Shown piece after piece: positions 50,808 through 58,555 of a stretch of 64,000 nt of DNA. Under the pieces are notes generated by a model. It was not told the DNA's origin. It saw only the letters and a program-made list of their open reading frames with translations, and made no database searches. The DNA comes from Spirochaetales bacterium (lineage in GTDB: Bacteria > Spirochaetota > Spirochaetia > Treponematales > Treponemataceae): contig JAQXNX010000025.1 of assembly GCA_029098225.1 (NCBI GenBank), positions 1 through 64,000 on the forward strand. Direction: 5' to 3'. The number at the start of each line of letters is the position of its first letter. Within the stretch, counting starts at the first letter, position 1. Made by a program: the position numbers and the translations under genes.

Positions 50808-51551
50808 ATGTCAGGACATAGTAAATGGGCCACCATTAAACATGCAAAGGGTTTGGCCGATGCAAAGCGTGGTAAGATTTTTACCAAATTTATTAAGGAA
50901 ATTTCTATTGCTGCACGTATGGGCGGTGGAGACCCTAACTCTAACCCTCGTCTTAGAACTGTAATTATTAAGGCTCGTGCTGCTAACATGCCTAAAGATA
51001 ACATTGAACGTGCTATCAAAAAGGGTACTGGTGAAGACGGCGGAGCAGCATACGAAGAGTATCTCTACGAAGGTTATGCTCCTGGCGGAGTTGCTGTAAT
51101 GGTTGAAGTTCTTTCTGATAACAAGAACCGTGCAGCTGCTGATGTTAAGAACATCTTTACAAAGAACGGTGGTAACCTTGGAACTTCTGGTTCTGTTTCT
51201 CGTATGTTCCAGAGAAAAGGTACAATCGAACTTGATGCTGAAAAGGTTTCAGAAGACGAAGTAATGGAAGTTGCTCTTGAAGCTGGCGCTGATGATATCG
51301 TAAACGAAGACGGAATTATTACTGTAACTACAACTCCAGATGCATTCTCTGCTGTTGCAGAAGCTATTCAGGAAAAGGGTTATGAAACACTTTCTGCTGA
51401 TGTAGGAATGGTTCCGGATGCTTATACTCCGGTTGATAAGGATACTGCTGCTAAGGTTCAGCGCCTTATTGACCGTCTTGAAGACAACGACGATGTTCAG
51501 AACGTATACCATACAGCTGAATATCCAGATGACTTCGAGCCAGAGGAATAA
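50808..51551 (+). CDS. yebC: YebC/PmpR-family regulator
   Basis: Conserved 247-residue protein of the TACO1/YebC family, long annotated as a DNA-binding regulator and recently tied to relief of ribosome stalling at proline stretches. MSGHSKWATIKHAKGLADAK, RMGGGDPNSNPRLR, ANMPKDNIERAIKKGTG and GYAPGGVAVMVE are diagnostic. AAGGAG precedes the ATG. The neighbour downstream is ruvC, a common bacterial pairing, but a terminator and a repeat lie between. Confidence 0.95.
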   Translation: MSGHSKWATIKHAKGLADAKRGKIFTKFIKEISIAARMGGGDPNSNPRLRTVIIKARAANMPKDNIERAIKKGTGEDGGAAYEEYLYEGYAPGGVAVMVEVLSDNKNRAAADVKNIFTKNGGNLGTSGSVSRMFQRKGTIELDAEKVSEDEVMEVALEAGADDIVNEDGIITVTTTPDAFSAVAEAIQEKGYETLSADVGMVPDAYTPVDKDTAAKVQRLIDRLEDNDDVQNVYHTAEYPDDFEPEE

Positions 51552-51623
51552 TAATAGAAACTGCGTTAAAAAAAATTGCGGATACTTGGAGCAATTTTTT
51601 AGCAGTTACCATTTTATTTAGCT

Positions 51624-51658
51624 AAAAAATCCGTTCCGGTAAGGAGCGGATTTTTTTT
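51624..51658. terminator. rho-independent terminator of yebC
   Basis: AAAAAATCCG with TCC pairs across GGTAA to GGA and CGGATTTTTT, ending in eight T residues. Confidence 0.85.
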
Positions 51659-51659
51659 G

Positions 51660-51725
51660 AGCATTTATTTTGCGAAGCAAAAAAATGCGTGAATCAAACA
51701 ATGGCGTTTACGACATTGTTTGATT
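51660..51725 (-). repeat. two-hairpin dispersed repeat, copy B
   Basis: Reverse orientation of the element at 7316-7381. Arms AATCAAACAATG (51692-51703) and CATTGTTTGATT (51714-51725) pair exactly; the loop on the minus strand is TCGTAAACGC, identical to copy A. Relative to copy A one stem pair is changed from A-T to C-G on both sides. The outer hairpin GCATTTATTTTGC / GCAAAAAAATGC occupies 51661-51688. It ends 16 bases before ruvC. Confidence 0.85.
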
Positions 51726-51741
51726 ATCCGATAATATTTAT

Positions 51742-52368
51742 ATGAATGCAAAGTTTTCTTCCCTGCCTGGGAGTGAAAAAGCTGAAGATTTATTGAATTC
51801 TCCTGAAAGTGCCGCTTCTAGCTGTGGTGGACCGAATTCTCGCGGTCTGGGAACTGAAAATGAACCGAGTTCTCTTTGGCATGGCCGGGGTCGTGTGCGC
51901 CGTGTTCTTGGTATTGACCCGGGACTGGCAAATACTGGCTTTGGCGTAGTGGACTTTTGTGATGGCCGCTACCGAATGGTAAGTTATGGCTGCATTACTA
52001 CTAAAGCCGACCAGCCGCACGGGGAAAGACTTCTTACAATTTACAGCAGACTCTGCGCTGTGATTGATGAATTCCAGCCGGATGAAGCTGGCATGGAAAC
52101 TTTGTATTTTGCGCGTAACGTAACTTCTGCAATGGGAGTTGCAGAGGCCCGCGGGGTGGTAACGCTCTGTCTTGCCCAGCATAATATAAAGCTTGGTGAA
52201 TATCAGCCGAATCAGATTAAACAGGCAGTAACCGGAACGGCCGCTGCGGATAAGGAGCTGGTTGAACGCTATGTAAAGATTCTGCTGGGATTAAAAACTG
52301 AGCCTAAACCGGATCATGCGGCCGATGCGCTAGCGGGTGCGATAACTCATTTGCATTATTCTAATTAA
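51742..52368 (+). CDS. ruvC: Holliday junction resolvase RuvC, with N-terminal extension
   Basis: Endonuclease that cuts Holliday junctions with RuvAB. The catalytic acids are visible: Asp in VLGIDPGLANTGFG, Glu in GMETLYFARNVTSAMG, and the pair in KPDHAADALAGAI. The core begins at about residue 53; the first 51 residues are Ser/Gly/Glu-rich and absent from typical RuvC. Start uncertain: the ATG at 51742 gives 208 aa; GTG at 51895, just before RRVLGIDPG, would give the usual length. Overlaps convergent truB by eight bases. Confidence 0.92.
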   Translation: MNAKFSSLPGSEKAEDLLNSPESAASSCGGPNSRGLGTENEPSSLWHGRGRVRRVLGIDPGLANTGFGVVDFCDGRYRMVSYGCITTKADQPHGERLLTIYSRLCAVIDEFQPDEAGMETLYFARNVTSAMGVAEARGVVTLCLAQHNIKLGEYQPNQIKQAVTGTAAADKELVERYVKILLGLKTEPKPDHAADALAGAITHLHYSN

Positions 52369-53416
52369 GTACAAAGCGATAGCCCGGGCGGCCTTTTTCG
52401 TCCTTGTAAATCAAGCCTAAAAATTTATTTTCCTTGTTGAAGACTGCAATCTGCGAGCCGGCAGGGTAGTCGTGAAGATTCTCTGCGAACATAGAGCTTA
52501 TGATTTTTTTGCCATTGAAGAAGTCGGCTTGTGCAGATTCAGTGGTAATGTTAATTGTTTCAAAGCCACATTCTTCTGCAGTGGCCTTGTCGAAGGAAAG
52601 AAGTTTTTTCCGTATTTCTTCCTGCAAAGAGATTTCCTGCGGAGTTAGAATGAAGGTACTATGGACAGGCTTTTTTCCTTCCATAGCTTTATTTTTTGCA
52701 GCTTCACAGGCTTCTTCCTCTTGCTTTAAAAAAAGCTGAGCCTGAAGGATTGCTTCGTCAATCGAAAATGGCTTGAGTGCTTCAAAGCCTGCGGCTTCTT
52801 TAATTCGGAAATTTCCAACCTTTGTTCTGTAAAGCCCTATAAGATGAGCTGCACTACCACATTCATAGGCAATATCTCTTGCAAGGCTTCTTATATAAGT
52901 TCCTTTAGAAACAGAAAAATCAATTAGGGCGTATTCTACATGTCCATCACTGCCGGTTTTTATTTCCTTGATTTCAGCTTTATATAGTTTGATTTTACGT
53001 GGTGGAATCTGGGTTTCCTCTCCTTTGCGAGCAAGATCACTGGCACGTTTGCCGTTTATATGAATTGCACTAAATGAGGGAGGTATCTGCATTATCTGAT
53101 GACTTATTTTTTCTACGGCAAGTCTAAAATCCTGTTCTGAGGGAAGAGGAGCCTGTTTTGTTACCCTGCCTGTAAATTCCAGAGTGTCAGTTTCTTCTCC
53201 GAATTTAATTACGGCTTCATAAGATTTATCAAAGGCTGTAATGTTTCCTGCAAGACGAGTCAGACGACCTGTGCAGACAACAAGTAAGCCTTGTGCAAAG
53301 CTGTCTAAGGTTCCTGTGTGTCCAACCTTATTCGTTCCTAAGGCTTTTTTTACGCTATTAAGAGAAGAAAAAGAAGTTGGTCCAGGCTTTTTTGCTAGAA
53401 GAACAATTCCATCCAT
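52361..53416 (-). CDS. truB: tRNA pseudouridine(55) synthase TruB
   Basis: Makes pseudouridine at position 55 in the T-loop of tRNAs. MDGIVLLAKKPGPTSFSS opens the protein; the catalytic Asp is in GHTGTLDSFAQGLL, where the usual Pro after Asp is Ser. YEAVIKFGEETDTLEFTG, IPPSFSAIHINGKRA and KGTYIRSLARDIA follow. The ATG at 53416 lies one base past the stop of the upstream EAL gene and has no own ribosome site, so it is probably coupled; longer starts (GTG at 53494) lie inside that gene. 351 aa, with an extended C-terminal part. Confidence 0.93.
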   Translation of the reverse strand: MDGIVLLAKKPGPTSFSSLNSVKKALGTNKVGHTGTLDSFAQGLLVVCTGRLTRLAGNITAFDKSYEAVIKFGEETDTLEFTGRVTKQAPLPSEQDFRLAVEKISHQIMQIPPSFSAIHINGKRASDLARKGEETQIPPRKIKLYKAEIKEIKTGSDGHVEYALIDFSVSKGTYIRSLARDIAYECGSAAHLIGLYRTKVGNFRIKEAAGFEALKPFSIDEAILQAQLFLKQEEEACEAAKNKAMEGKKPVHSTFILTPQEISLQEEIRKKLLSFDKATAEECGFETINITTESAQADFFNGKKIISSMFAENLHDYPAGSQIAVFNKENKFLGLIYKDEKGRPGYRFVLN

Positions 53417-53417
53417 A

Positions 53418-55079
53418 TCAGTTTGTTTCTGATAAAGTTTTTGCATCATCAAGGCAAACTGGTTTTCCCCAGATATAACCTTGAATGAAGTCACACTTAT
53501 GCTCTTTTAAAATATTTAGCTGTTCTATCTTTTCTACACCTTCAGATATAACTTCACAATTCATTATATGACCCATGTAAATTACTGAATCTACTATATC
53601 GCGCAAATTCTGATTTTCTTCAATATCATCAATTAAAGATTTATCAATTTTTAAAAGATTTATTGGAAGTTTCATCATTTGGCGAATAGAAGTATAACCG
53701 GTTCCAAAATCATCAAGTGCTATTTGAACGCCAATTTCGTGCAGTTTATCTATATTAGAAACTGTTGTTTCCATAGATTCTGCAAATGAATATTCTGTAA
53801 TTTCAATTTCCAGATTTTCTGGCGGGAATCGTAATTCACCAATAAGAAGTTTTACACGGTCTGCAAAATCTGAACTGCTCATATTTTTTGCTGAAACATT
53901 TATAGAAAGTATTAAATCTGAATTTGAGTTTTCTGTCAAAGGTTTAAATTCTTTCATTGCTTTTTTAAGAACGTATTCATCAATTTTCATTATTAAATTT
54001 GATTTTTCTGCAGCAGGAATAAAGTAGTTTGGACTGATAATTGTTCCATTAGGTTTTCTGCATCGAATTAAGGTTTCAAAACCTCTGAGTTTTTTTTCTG
54101 AAGTAGTATACTGAGGCTGATAGACAAGATAAAAATAATCTCCTTTTAATGCTTCCTGAACAAGGGCTTCTGCATTTCTCTGTTCAACCTCAGAGTTTTT
54201 CATAGATTCATCATAAATATAAAATCTATTATCTACTGTATTTCGTGTAGCAACCAGAGCTGTTTCTGCTTCATTTAAAATTCGTGATGCTGTAGTTTTA
54301 TCGTTGTATGGTGGATTTGAATAGACAAGTCCTGCCCTCAGATTTAATACACAACTTGTTTCATTTTTTGTAGCTTCATTTTGCAAAGGAAACGTAACAA
54401 CTTCTGGAACAAGAATTTTTCTTAAGCGGTTTTCAGGAGATTCTCCAGGCTCAAAAATTACAGCAAAGGTTGAGCCTGTAATTCTGAATATTTTATCATT
54501 TTTGTTTAATATTGAACTGATTTTTTCTGTTGTCTTTTTAAGAAGAAAATCGCCTGTTTGAATACCGTATAAATCATTAATATGTTTAAATTCTTCCAAT
54601 TCTACACATGCAACAGTAAATGCTTTTTTTGCGTTTATATGTTCGTTAATTATTTTTACATAGCTTCTTCGGTTTCCATGGCCGGTTACATAGTCTGTAA
54701 GATTGCTTATAGACAATCTTTTATAGAAAGAGTAAATAATTATAACTGTAAAAATCGCAACTATGTTTGTAATTAATCCTGGCAGAGAAGACAATGCTTT
54801 CATTTTTATTATACCATATAAAAGGTTTATAAAAGCAATTGAAAGAAGTGCAAATGAGATTTTTATTCCTTTTTTATAATCTGTAAAAACAAGCGAAATA
54901 TATACTAACGAACTTAAACCTGAAATCAGGCCCTGTTTTGCTGTTACTGGAATTCTTATAGAACCAATTTGAATTAAATCATTTTGAATGTTACCGGAAT
55001 ATCTTAGTAAAAAAATAAAAAATATACCCAAAAGGGTAAAAATACAGAGCATGAGATTCTTGCGTGTTATATATTTCAA
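53418..55079 (-). CDS. membrane EAL-domain c-di-GMP phosphodiesterase with degenerate GGDEF
   Basis: A 553-residue signalling protein with about five membrane segments in the first 120 residues, a GGDEF domain whose signature is TGSTF (non-catalytic), and an EAL domain with FETLIR near residue 330, INVSAKN, EITEYS, LDDFGTGYTS, KIDKS, SEGVEK and IQGYIWGKP. Key phosphodiesterase residues are kept. Together with the 1205 gene this gives two EAL enzymes and no intact cyclase in the window. It precedes truB on the same strand with coupled translation. Confidence 0.9.
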   Translation of the reverse strand: MKYITRKNLMLCIFTLLGIFFIFLLRYSGNIQNDLIQIGSIRIPVTAKQGLISGLSSLVYISLVFTDYKKGIKISFALLSIAFINLLYGIIKMKALSSLPGLITNIVAIFTVIIIYSFYKRLSISNLTDYVTGHGNRRSYVKIINEHINAKKAFTVACVELEEFKHINDLYGIQTGDFLLKKTTEKISSILNKNDKIFRITGSTFAVIFEPGESPENRLRKILVPEVVTFPLQNEATKNETSCVLNLRAGLVYSNPPYNDKTTASRILNEAETALVATRNTVDNRFYIYDESMKNSEVEQRNAEALVQEALKGDYFYLVYQPQYTTSEKKLRGFETLIRCRKPNGTIISPNYFIPAAEKSNLIMKIDEYVLKKAMKEFKPLTENSNSDLILSINVSAKNMSSSDFADRVKLLIGELRFPPENLEIEITEYSFAESMETTVSNIDKLHEIGVQIALDDFGTGYTSIRQMMKLPINLLKIDKSLIDDIEENQNLRDIVDSVIYMGHIMNCEVISEGVEKIEQLNILKEHKCDFIQGYIWGKPVCLDDAKTLSETN

Positions 55080-55169
55080 TTTACAATCCTATTATTGTGT
55101 GTTATGAATAAAGTATAAGTTATTAACAGGTATTTGTAAATTAATATTTTTTTTGCGAATTTATGTTAT

Positions 55170-55216
55170 AAAAAAGAGCGCCCTTATAGAATTTTTAGTA
55201 AACCCAAAGGCCGCTC
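55170..55216 (-). terminator. rho-independent terminator of znuA
   Basis: On the minus strand GAGCGGCC (55216-55209) pairs with GGGCGCTC (55183-55176) and is followed by a T-run (55175-55170). It closes the metal operon. Confidence 0.7.
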
Positions 55217-55232
55217 CTAAAAACATATTTAA

Positions 55233-56291
55233 TTACTTCAAAGCTTCTTCAATTACCTTAAGGTTTTCTTCCATAACTTTTAGATAAGTTGTTCCTTTTT
55301 CTGCCTGCTTAGAAGTTGTAGATTGAAGTGAATCTAAAGTAAGCACCTTTGCATTTTTATTTTTGCTGTTCTGAATGATTGTTCGGGCAATCTTTCCATC
55401 TCCGCTTTCAATCTTAAGAACCGTGTTGAGGTTAAGCTCATCAACCTTTTTAGCAAGGAAGATAACAGTTTCAAAGCTTGCTTCTGTTTCTGCTGAACAA
55501 CCTACAAAGGCTGCAAAGTAGTCAAGACCATAGTCTTCAACAAAGTAGCGGAATGGGAATCGGTCTCCAAAGAGAATTGTCTTTTTGCTTCCGGCTTTTA
55601 CTGCGGCAGCATATTTTGCATCGAGGGCGTCGAGCTTTGAAGAGTAGGCTGCTAAGTTTGCCTTGTAAGTTGCGGCATTGGCTGAATCTTTTTCGCAAAG
55701 TGCATTTGCAATTTCAGCACTTAAAATTTTTGCATTTCTGAGTGAGAGCCATACATGTTCGTCATATTCAACTTCATCTTCATCATGATGATGGTGGTGA
55801 TGTTCTTCTGCTTCGTGGTCATCTTCATCGTCGTCATGATCGCCATCGTGGTGATGGTGCCCGTCCTCGTCTTCTTCCTCTTCTGCCTGCATTCCTTCTT
55901 TTACTTCTTCCTCTTTTACTTTGTCACCGAGAGTTTCCAGAAGGTTAATAACCTTTATATTTTTATTCGTTACATTTTTAAGGGCATCTTTAACCCAGTT
56001 GTCACTTTCTCCACCAACGTATATAAAAATATCTGCATTTGAAATTTTTGCGATATCCTGGAATGAAGGCTGATATGAATGAAGGTCGACTCCATTTCCG
56101 ATTAAAAGAGTAAGGTCAATATTATCTGAATTTCCTGCAATTTCACGTACCCAGTCATATTCCGGGAAGATTGTGGTTACGACTTTGATTTTGTCTGATT
56201 TGTTATTTGACTTTTTTGCTTTTGCAGCAAACACTGATGTTGTGAGTGCGAGGAGAATTGTCACTCCTGCGATTATTTTCTTTGTTTTCAT
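55233..56291 (-). CDS. znuA: zinc ABC transporter substrate-binding protein ZnuA-like
   Basis: Periplasmic metal-binding protein of cluster A-I transporters, 352 aa, with signal peptide MKTKKIIAGVTILLALTTSVFA. The family start VVTTIFPEYDWVREIAG and metal ligands YDEHVWLSLRNAKI, FGDRFPFRYFVEDYGL fit zinc uptake. A His/Asp/Glu-rich loop at about 140-180 (GHHHHDGDHDDDEDDHEAEE then HHHHHHDEDEV) is the mark of zinc-specific members. The start may also be a TTG at 56297, nearer to the GGAG site. The ABC ATPase and permease are not adjacent, so must be elsewhere. Confidence 0.9.
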   Translation of the reverse strand: MKTKKIIAGVTILLALTTSVFAAKAKKSNNKSDKIKVVTTIFPEYDWVREIAGNSDNIDLTLLIGNGVDLHSYQPSFQDIAKISNADIFIYVGGESDNWVKDALKNVTNKNIKVINLLETLGDKVKEEEVKEGMQAEEEEDEDGHHHHDGDHDDDEDDHEAEEHHHHHHDEDEVEYDEHVWLSLRNAKILSAEIANALCEKDSANAATYKANLAAYSSKLDALDAKYAAAVKAGSKKTILFGDRFPFRYFVEDYGLDYFAAFVGCSAETEASFETVIFLAKKVDELNLNTVLKIESGDGKIARTIIQNSKNKNAKVLTLDSLQSTTSKQAEKGTTYLKVMEENLKVIEEALK

Positions 56292-56319
56292 AAAATTCAA
56301 TTTAATCTCCTTATAAGTC

Positions 56320-56407
56320 GGCAAGCACAGCTTGCCTCTGAGCCATTTTTTCGATAATCCTAAAACAATCCTTTCGGATTGTTTTTTAACGGATTTTCGA
56401 TTTTAGG
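56320..56407. repeat. gene-end repeat between cobW and znuA
   Basis: Contains GAGCC, TTTTTTCGATAATCCTAAA, hairpin ACAATCC-TTTC-GGATTGT, TTTTTTAACGG and ATTTTCGATTTTAGG, matching the units at 7419-7642. The outer end supplies the TAA stop of the cobW-like gene. The GGCAAGCACAGCTTGCC stem at 56320-56336 is at its other end. Confidence 0.8.
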
Positions 56408-57548
56408 CTTCATCAAGGCAACTTTTAAGAGCTGCCGTGATTGCTTCTTTATTATATCCCTTTCCGATGATTACAAGCTGATTTACTCTGTCGCCGAATT
56501 CCTCGTCCCAGGCTTCTTTTACGTCGGGATTGTATTCGAGGTATTCCTGCTTCTGTTTTTCTTCCAGAGCGTCTATCCAATAGGCAACGGTCATTACCGA
56601 AGAGTTGCGGCCGGCCTGTTCAAAAAGCTGCACGTTGGCATCTGCATCAGAAAACCAGATATAGCCCTTTGCGCGGATAAGCTCTTTTGGATAATTGTTG
56701 TTTACAAAATTCATAAAGCGTTCGCGGTTGAAAGGTCTTTTTTCTTCAAACACAAAGCTTGAAATTCCATATTCGCCGGTACAGCCTTCTGTTGCACGGT
56801 TAGGCTCGTTCAGGCTGTTGATTGCCTTTTGAATTGCGGATGAAGAATCAATCTGTTCGTAGTTGAAAGGCTCGGTTGTAGTAATCTGATCGATGTCGAT
56901 GTTTCCGTTTACGCTGTGGAAAATCGGGGCACGAGGCTGGAAGTCTCGGATGATTGCTTCAACTTCTTTAAGCTGCTCTTCATTCAAAAGGTCGCACTTA
57001 TTGAGCACGATAAAATTACAGAACTCAATCTGGTCTACAATGAGAGTAGAGATTTCTTCTGCGGTAAGGTTATTTTCGTCGATTGCATTTTTGTCTGCCT
57101 TCTGTTTGAGCTCATCCAGGAACTCGCGGTAGATTCTGTCTGCATCAACAACTGTAACTACTGAAGTAAGATAAACGTTTGTGTCAGGATTATCTTCTTC
57201 GTAAGCGAGGAAGCTGGCAGATACAGCACCCGGGTCAGAGATTCCTGAAGCTTCAACAAATACAACATCAACTGTATCAAGGTTGGAGATTTTTTCAATC
57301 TGTTTAATAAATTCTTCGCGCAGTGTACAGCAGATACAGCCGTTCTGAAGCTCGAACATAGGACATTCCGTTACGTTCGAGCCGTTCTTTTTAAGAATCT
57401 CTGCATCTACGTTAATGCTTCCCATGTCGTTTACAATTAAAGCAACGCGGCGCTTTTCCTGGCGAAGCAGGTTATTGAGTAAAGTTGTTTTTCCAGATCC
57501 TAAGTAGCCGGTGATAAGGACTACAGGTTTTTTGTTATTCTTTTTCAT
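56403..57548 (-). CDS. CobW/COG0523-family GTPase, probable zinc metallochaperone
   Basis: G3E-family GTPase of 381 aa. P-loop ITGYLGSGKTTLLNNLLR at the N-terminus, the metal-binding CxCC motif in NGCICCTLREE near residue 70, EASGISDP and NKCDLL for guanine recognition, and a CobW C-terminal domain. COG0523 proteins deliver metals such as Zn to target enzymes under scarcity. Location between a Fur-family regulator and znuA supports a zinc role. The stop codon is in the adjacent repeat. Confidence 0.88.
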   Translation of the reverse strand: MKKNNKKPVVLITGYLGSGKTTLLNNLLRQEKRRVALIVNDMGSINVDAEILKKNGSNVTECPMFELQNGCICCTLREEFIKQIEKISNLDTVDVVFVEASGISDPGAVSASFLAYEEDNPDTNVYLTSVVTVVDADRIYREFLDELKQKADKNAIDENNLTAEEISTLIVDQIEFCNFIVLNKCDLLNEEQLKEVEAIIRDFQPRAPIFHSVNGNIDIDQITTTEPFNYEQIDSSSAIQKAINSLNEPNRATEGCTGEYGISSFVFEEKRPFNRERFMNFVNNNYPKELIRAKGYIWFSDADANVQLFEQAGRNSSVMTVAYWIDALEEKQKQEYLEYNPDVKEAWDEEFGDRVNQLVIIGKGYNKEAITAALKSCLDEA

Positions 57549-57589
57549 AGTGATTGTTTCCTTATAGTGTCATTAAATAAAGACAACTG

Positions 57590-57640
57590 TCATGCTGAAC
57601 CTTCGCAGCATAGCTGCTTGGAGACTCGCTTTCGGCATGA
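57590..57640. repeat. TGTCATGCTGAAC-type palindrome
   Basis: TCATGCTGAA (57590-57599) pairs with TTCGGCATGA (57631-57640) allowing one G-U, with an inner GCAGC-ATA-GCTGC hairpin. The sequence CTGTCATGCTGAAC is a dispersed palindrome type I recall in many phyla. It separates cobW from the small membrane-protein gene. Confidence 0.6.
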
Positions 57641-57649
57641 TAACGGGGG

Positions 57650-57964
57650 TTAAATCACCAGCTTTACTTTCTGCTTTACAAGTGTAGCAGGTATAAAAAA
57701 TGGTGTTGAAAAAATTATAAGATTTATAAAAATGAATGGTATATAAATTATAGAAGAATTAGTGTTTGTAATACACGAATTCTTTGCAGAATGAATAACT
57801 TGAAGCACGAGGCAGATAGGGCAGTCATCTTCATTACAGAAGTTTTCGTGTCCGGCATGAATGCATTCAAAAATAATTAAAGAAAGAAGGGAGAGAAAAA
57901 TAATGCATGCTGTAAGGCGTACAATTTTCCCGAACTTATTATGTGCCTTATTTATTGTCTTCAT
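57650..57964 (-). CDS. small Cys-rich membrane protein of the metal operon
   Basis: A 104-residue protein with a helix near residues 17-37 and another near 72-95, joined by a loop HAGHENFCNEDDCPICLVL with His and three Cys that could bind a metal. I know similar small proteins only as hypothetical neighbours of zinc uptake genes. ATG at 57964 has AAGGA six bases upstream. It overlaps the Fur-family gene by 17 bases, so it belongs to the same operon. Confidence 0.75.
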   Translation of the reverse strand: MKTINKAHNKFGKIVRLTACIIFLSLLSLIIFECIHAGHENFCNEDDCPICLVLQVIHSAKNSCITNTNSSIIYIPFIFINLIIFSTPFFIPATLVKQKVKLVI

Positions 57965-58391
57965 TTTTATCCTTCTTATTTTTAGCTGCACAGTCTGTGC
58001 ATACTCCGTAAAAAACAGTTCTCAACGGATTTAATACAAAGCCGTGTTCAACCTGCAAGTGTCCGCCAAGTTCATTAAGCTCTTCACATTCAAGATGAAT
58101 GAGCCGGCCACATACTTCGCATTTCAGATGAAAATGCTGAGCATTAGATTTACAGTTTTCACCTGCATACTCAAAACAGGCTGCTGAATGGTCATCTATA
58201 AAATATTTCTGGATTTTTCCTTCAGAAACAAATTTTTCTAGCTGACGGTATATTGTCGCAATTCCTATAGAAATATTTTTGCTTTCAAAATGTGCCCGTA
58301 CGTCTTCTGCTGTAAAATGCTTTCCCTGCATTTCGCGAAGATAAGAAAAAAGTAAATCCTGCTGTTTTGTTTTATAGGCTGCTTTATGCAT
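57948..58391 (-). CDS. Fur-family metal-responsive repressor (Fur or Zur)
   Basis: A 147-residue regulator with the winged-helix region FTAEDVRAHFESKNISIGIA and TIYRQLEKFVSEGKI, and metal sites HFHLKCEVCGRLIHLECEE and CTDC, giving the two CxxC pairs of a structural zinc site. Sequence does not separate Fur, Zur and PerR; downstream zinc genes suggest Zur, while the two upstream boxes match the Fur consensus TGATAATNATTATCA. The ATG at 58391 is chosen; the longer frame runs into the operator. Heads the operon to znuA. Confidence 0.88.
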   Translation of the reverse strand: MHKAAYKTKQQDLLFSYLREMQGKHFTAEDVRAHFESKNISIGIATIYRQLEKFVSEGKIQKYFIDDHSAACFEYAGENCKSNAQHFHLKCEVCGRLIHLECEELNELGGHLQVEHGFVLNPLRTVFYGVCTDCAAKNKKDKNEDNK

Positions 58392-58407
58392 TTTTACTGC
58401 TCTTTTC

Positions 58408-58430
58408 AATTTGATAATGATTATCAAATT
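58408..58430. promoter_or_regulatory. Fur-type box 1
   Basis: A perfect 23-bp palindrome centred on G58419 with core TGATAATGATTATCA. It overlaps the end of a TATAAT (58433-58428) of a minus-strand promoter whose TTGACA is at 58454-58449 (15-base spacer). Confidence 0.85.
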
Positions 58431-58456
58431 ATATGAATTGCAAAAAAATGTCAATA

Positions 58457-58471
58457 TGATAATGATTATCA
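58457..58471. promoter_or_regulatory. Fur-type box 2
   Basis: TGATAATGATTATCA, exact 7-1-7 inverted repeat centred at 58464, 45 bases from box 1 and next to the -35 box of the regulator's promoter. It also lies upstream of the divergent xylanase gene. Confidence 0.8.
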
Positions 58472-58555
58472 AATTGTATAATTTTACAATTTTTTCATTG
58501 TTTTTTTATATGTTTTATTATTATTTGATTTACAATTTTGCTAAGAGGTAAAGCT

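Noticed and set aside
51570-51600. AAAAAATTGC...GCAATTTTTT hairpin as the yebC terminator
   Set aside because: The stem is almost all A-T; the stronger GC-containing hairpin with eight T residues at 51624-51658 is the better candidate.
53417-53494. GTG start of truB at 53494
   Set aside because: It would lie inside the coding end of the EAL gene and adds residues not seen in TruB; MDGIVLLAKKPG at 53416 matches the family start.
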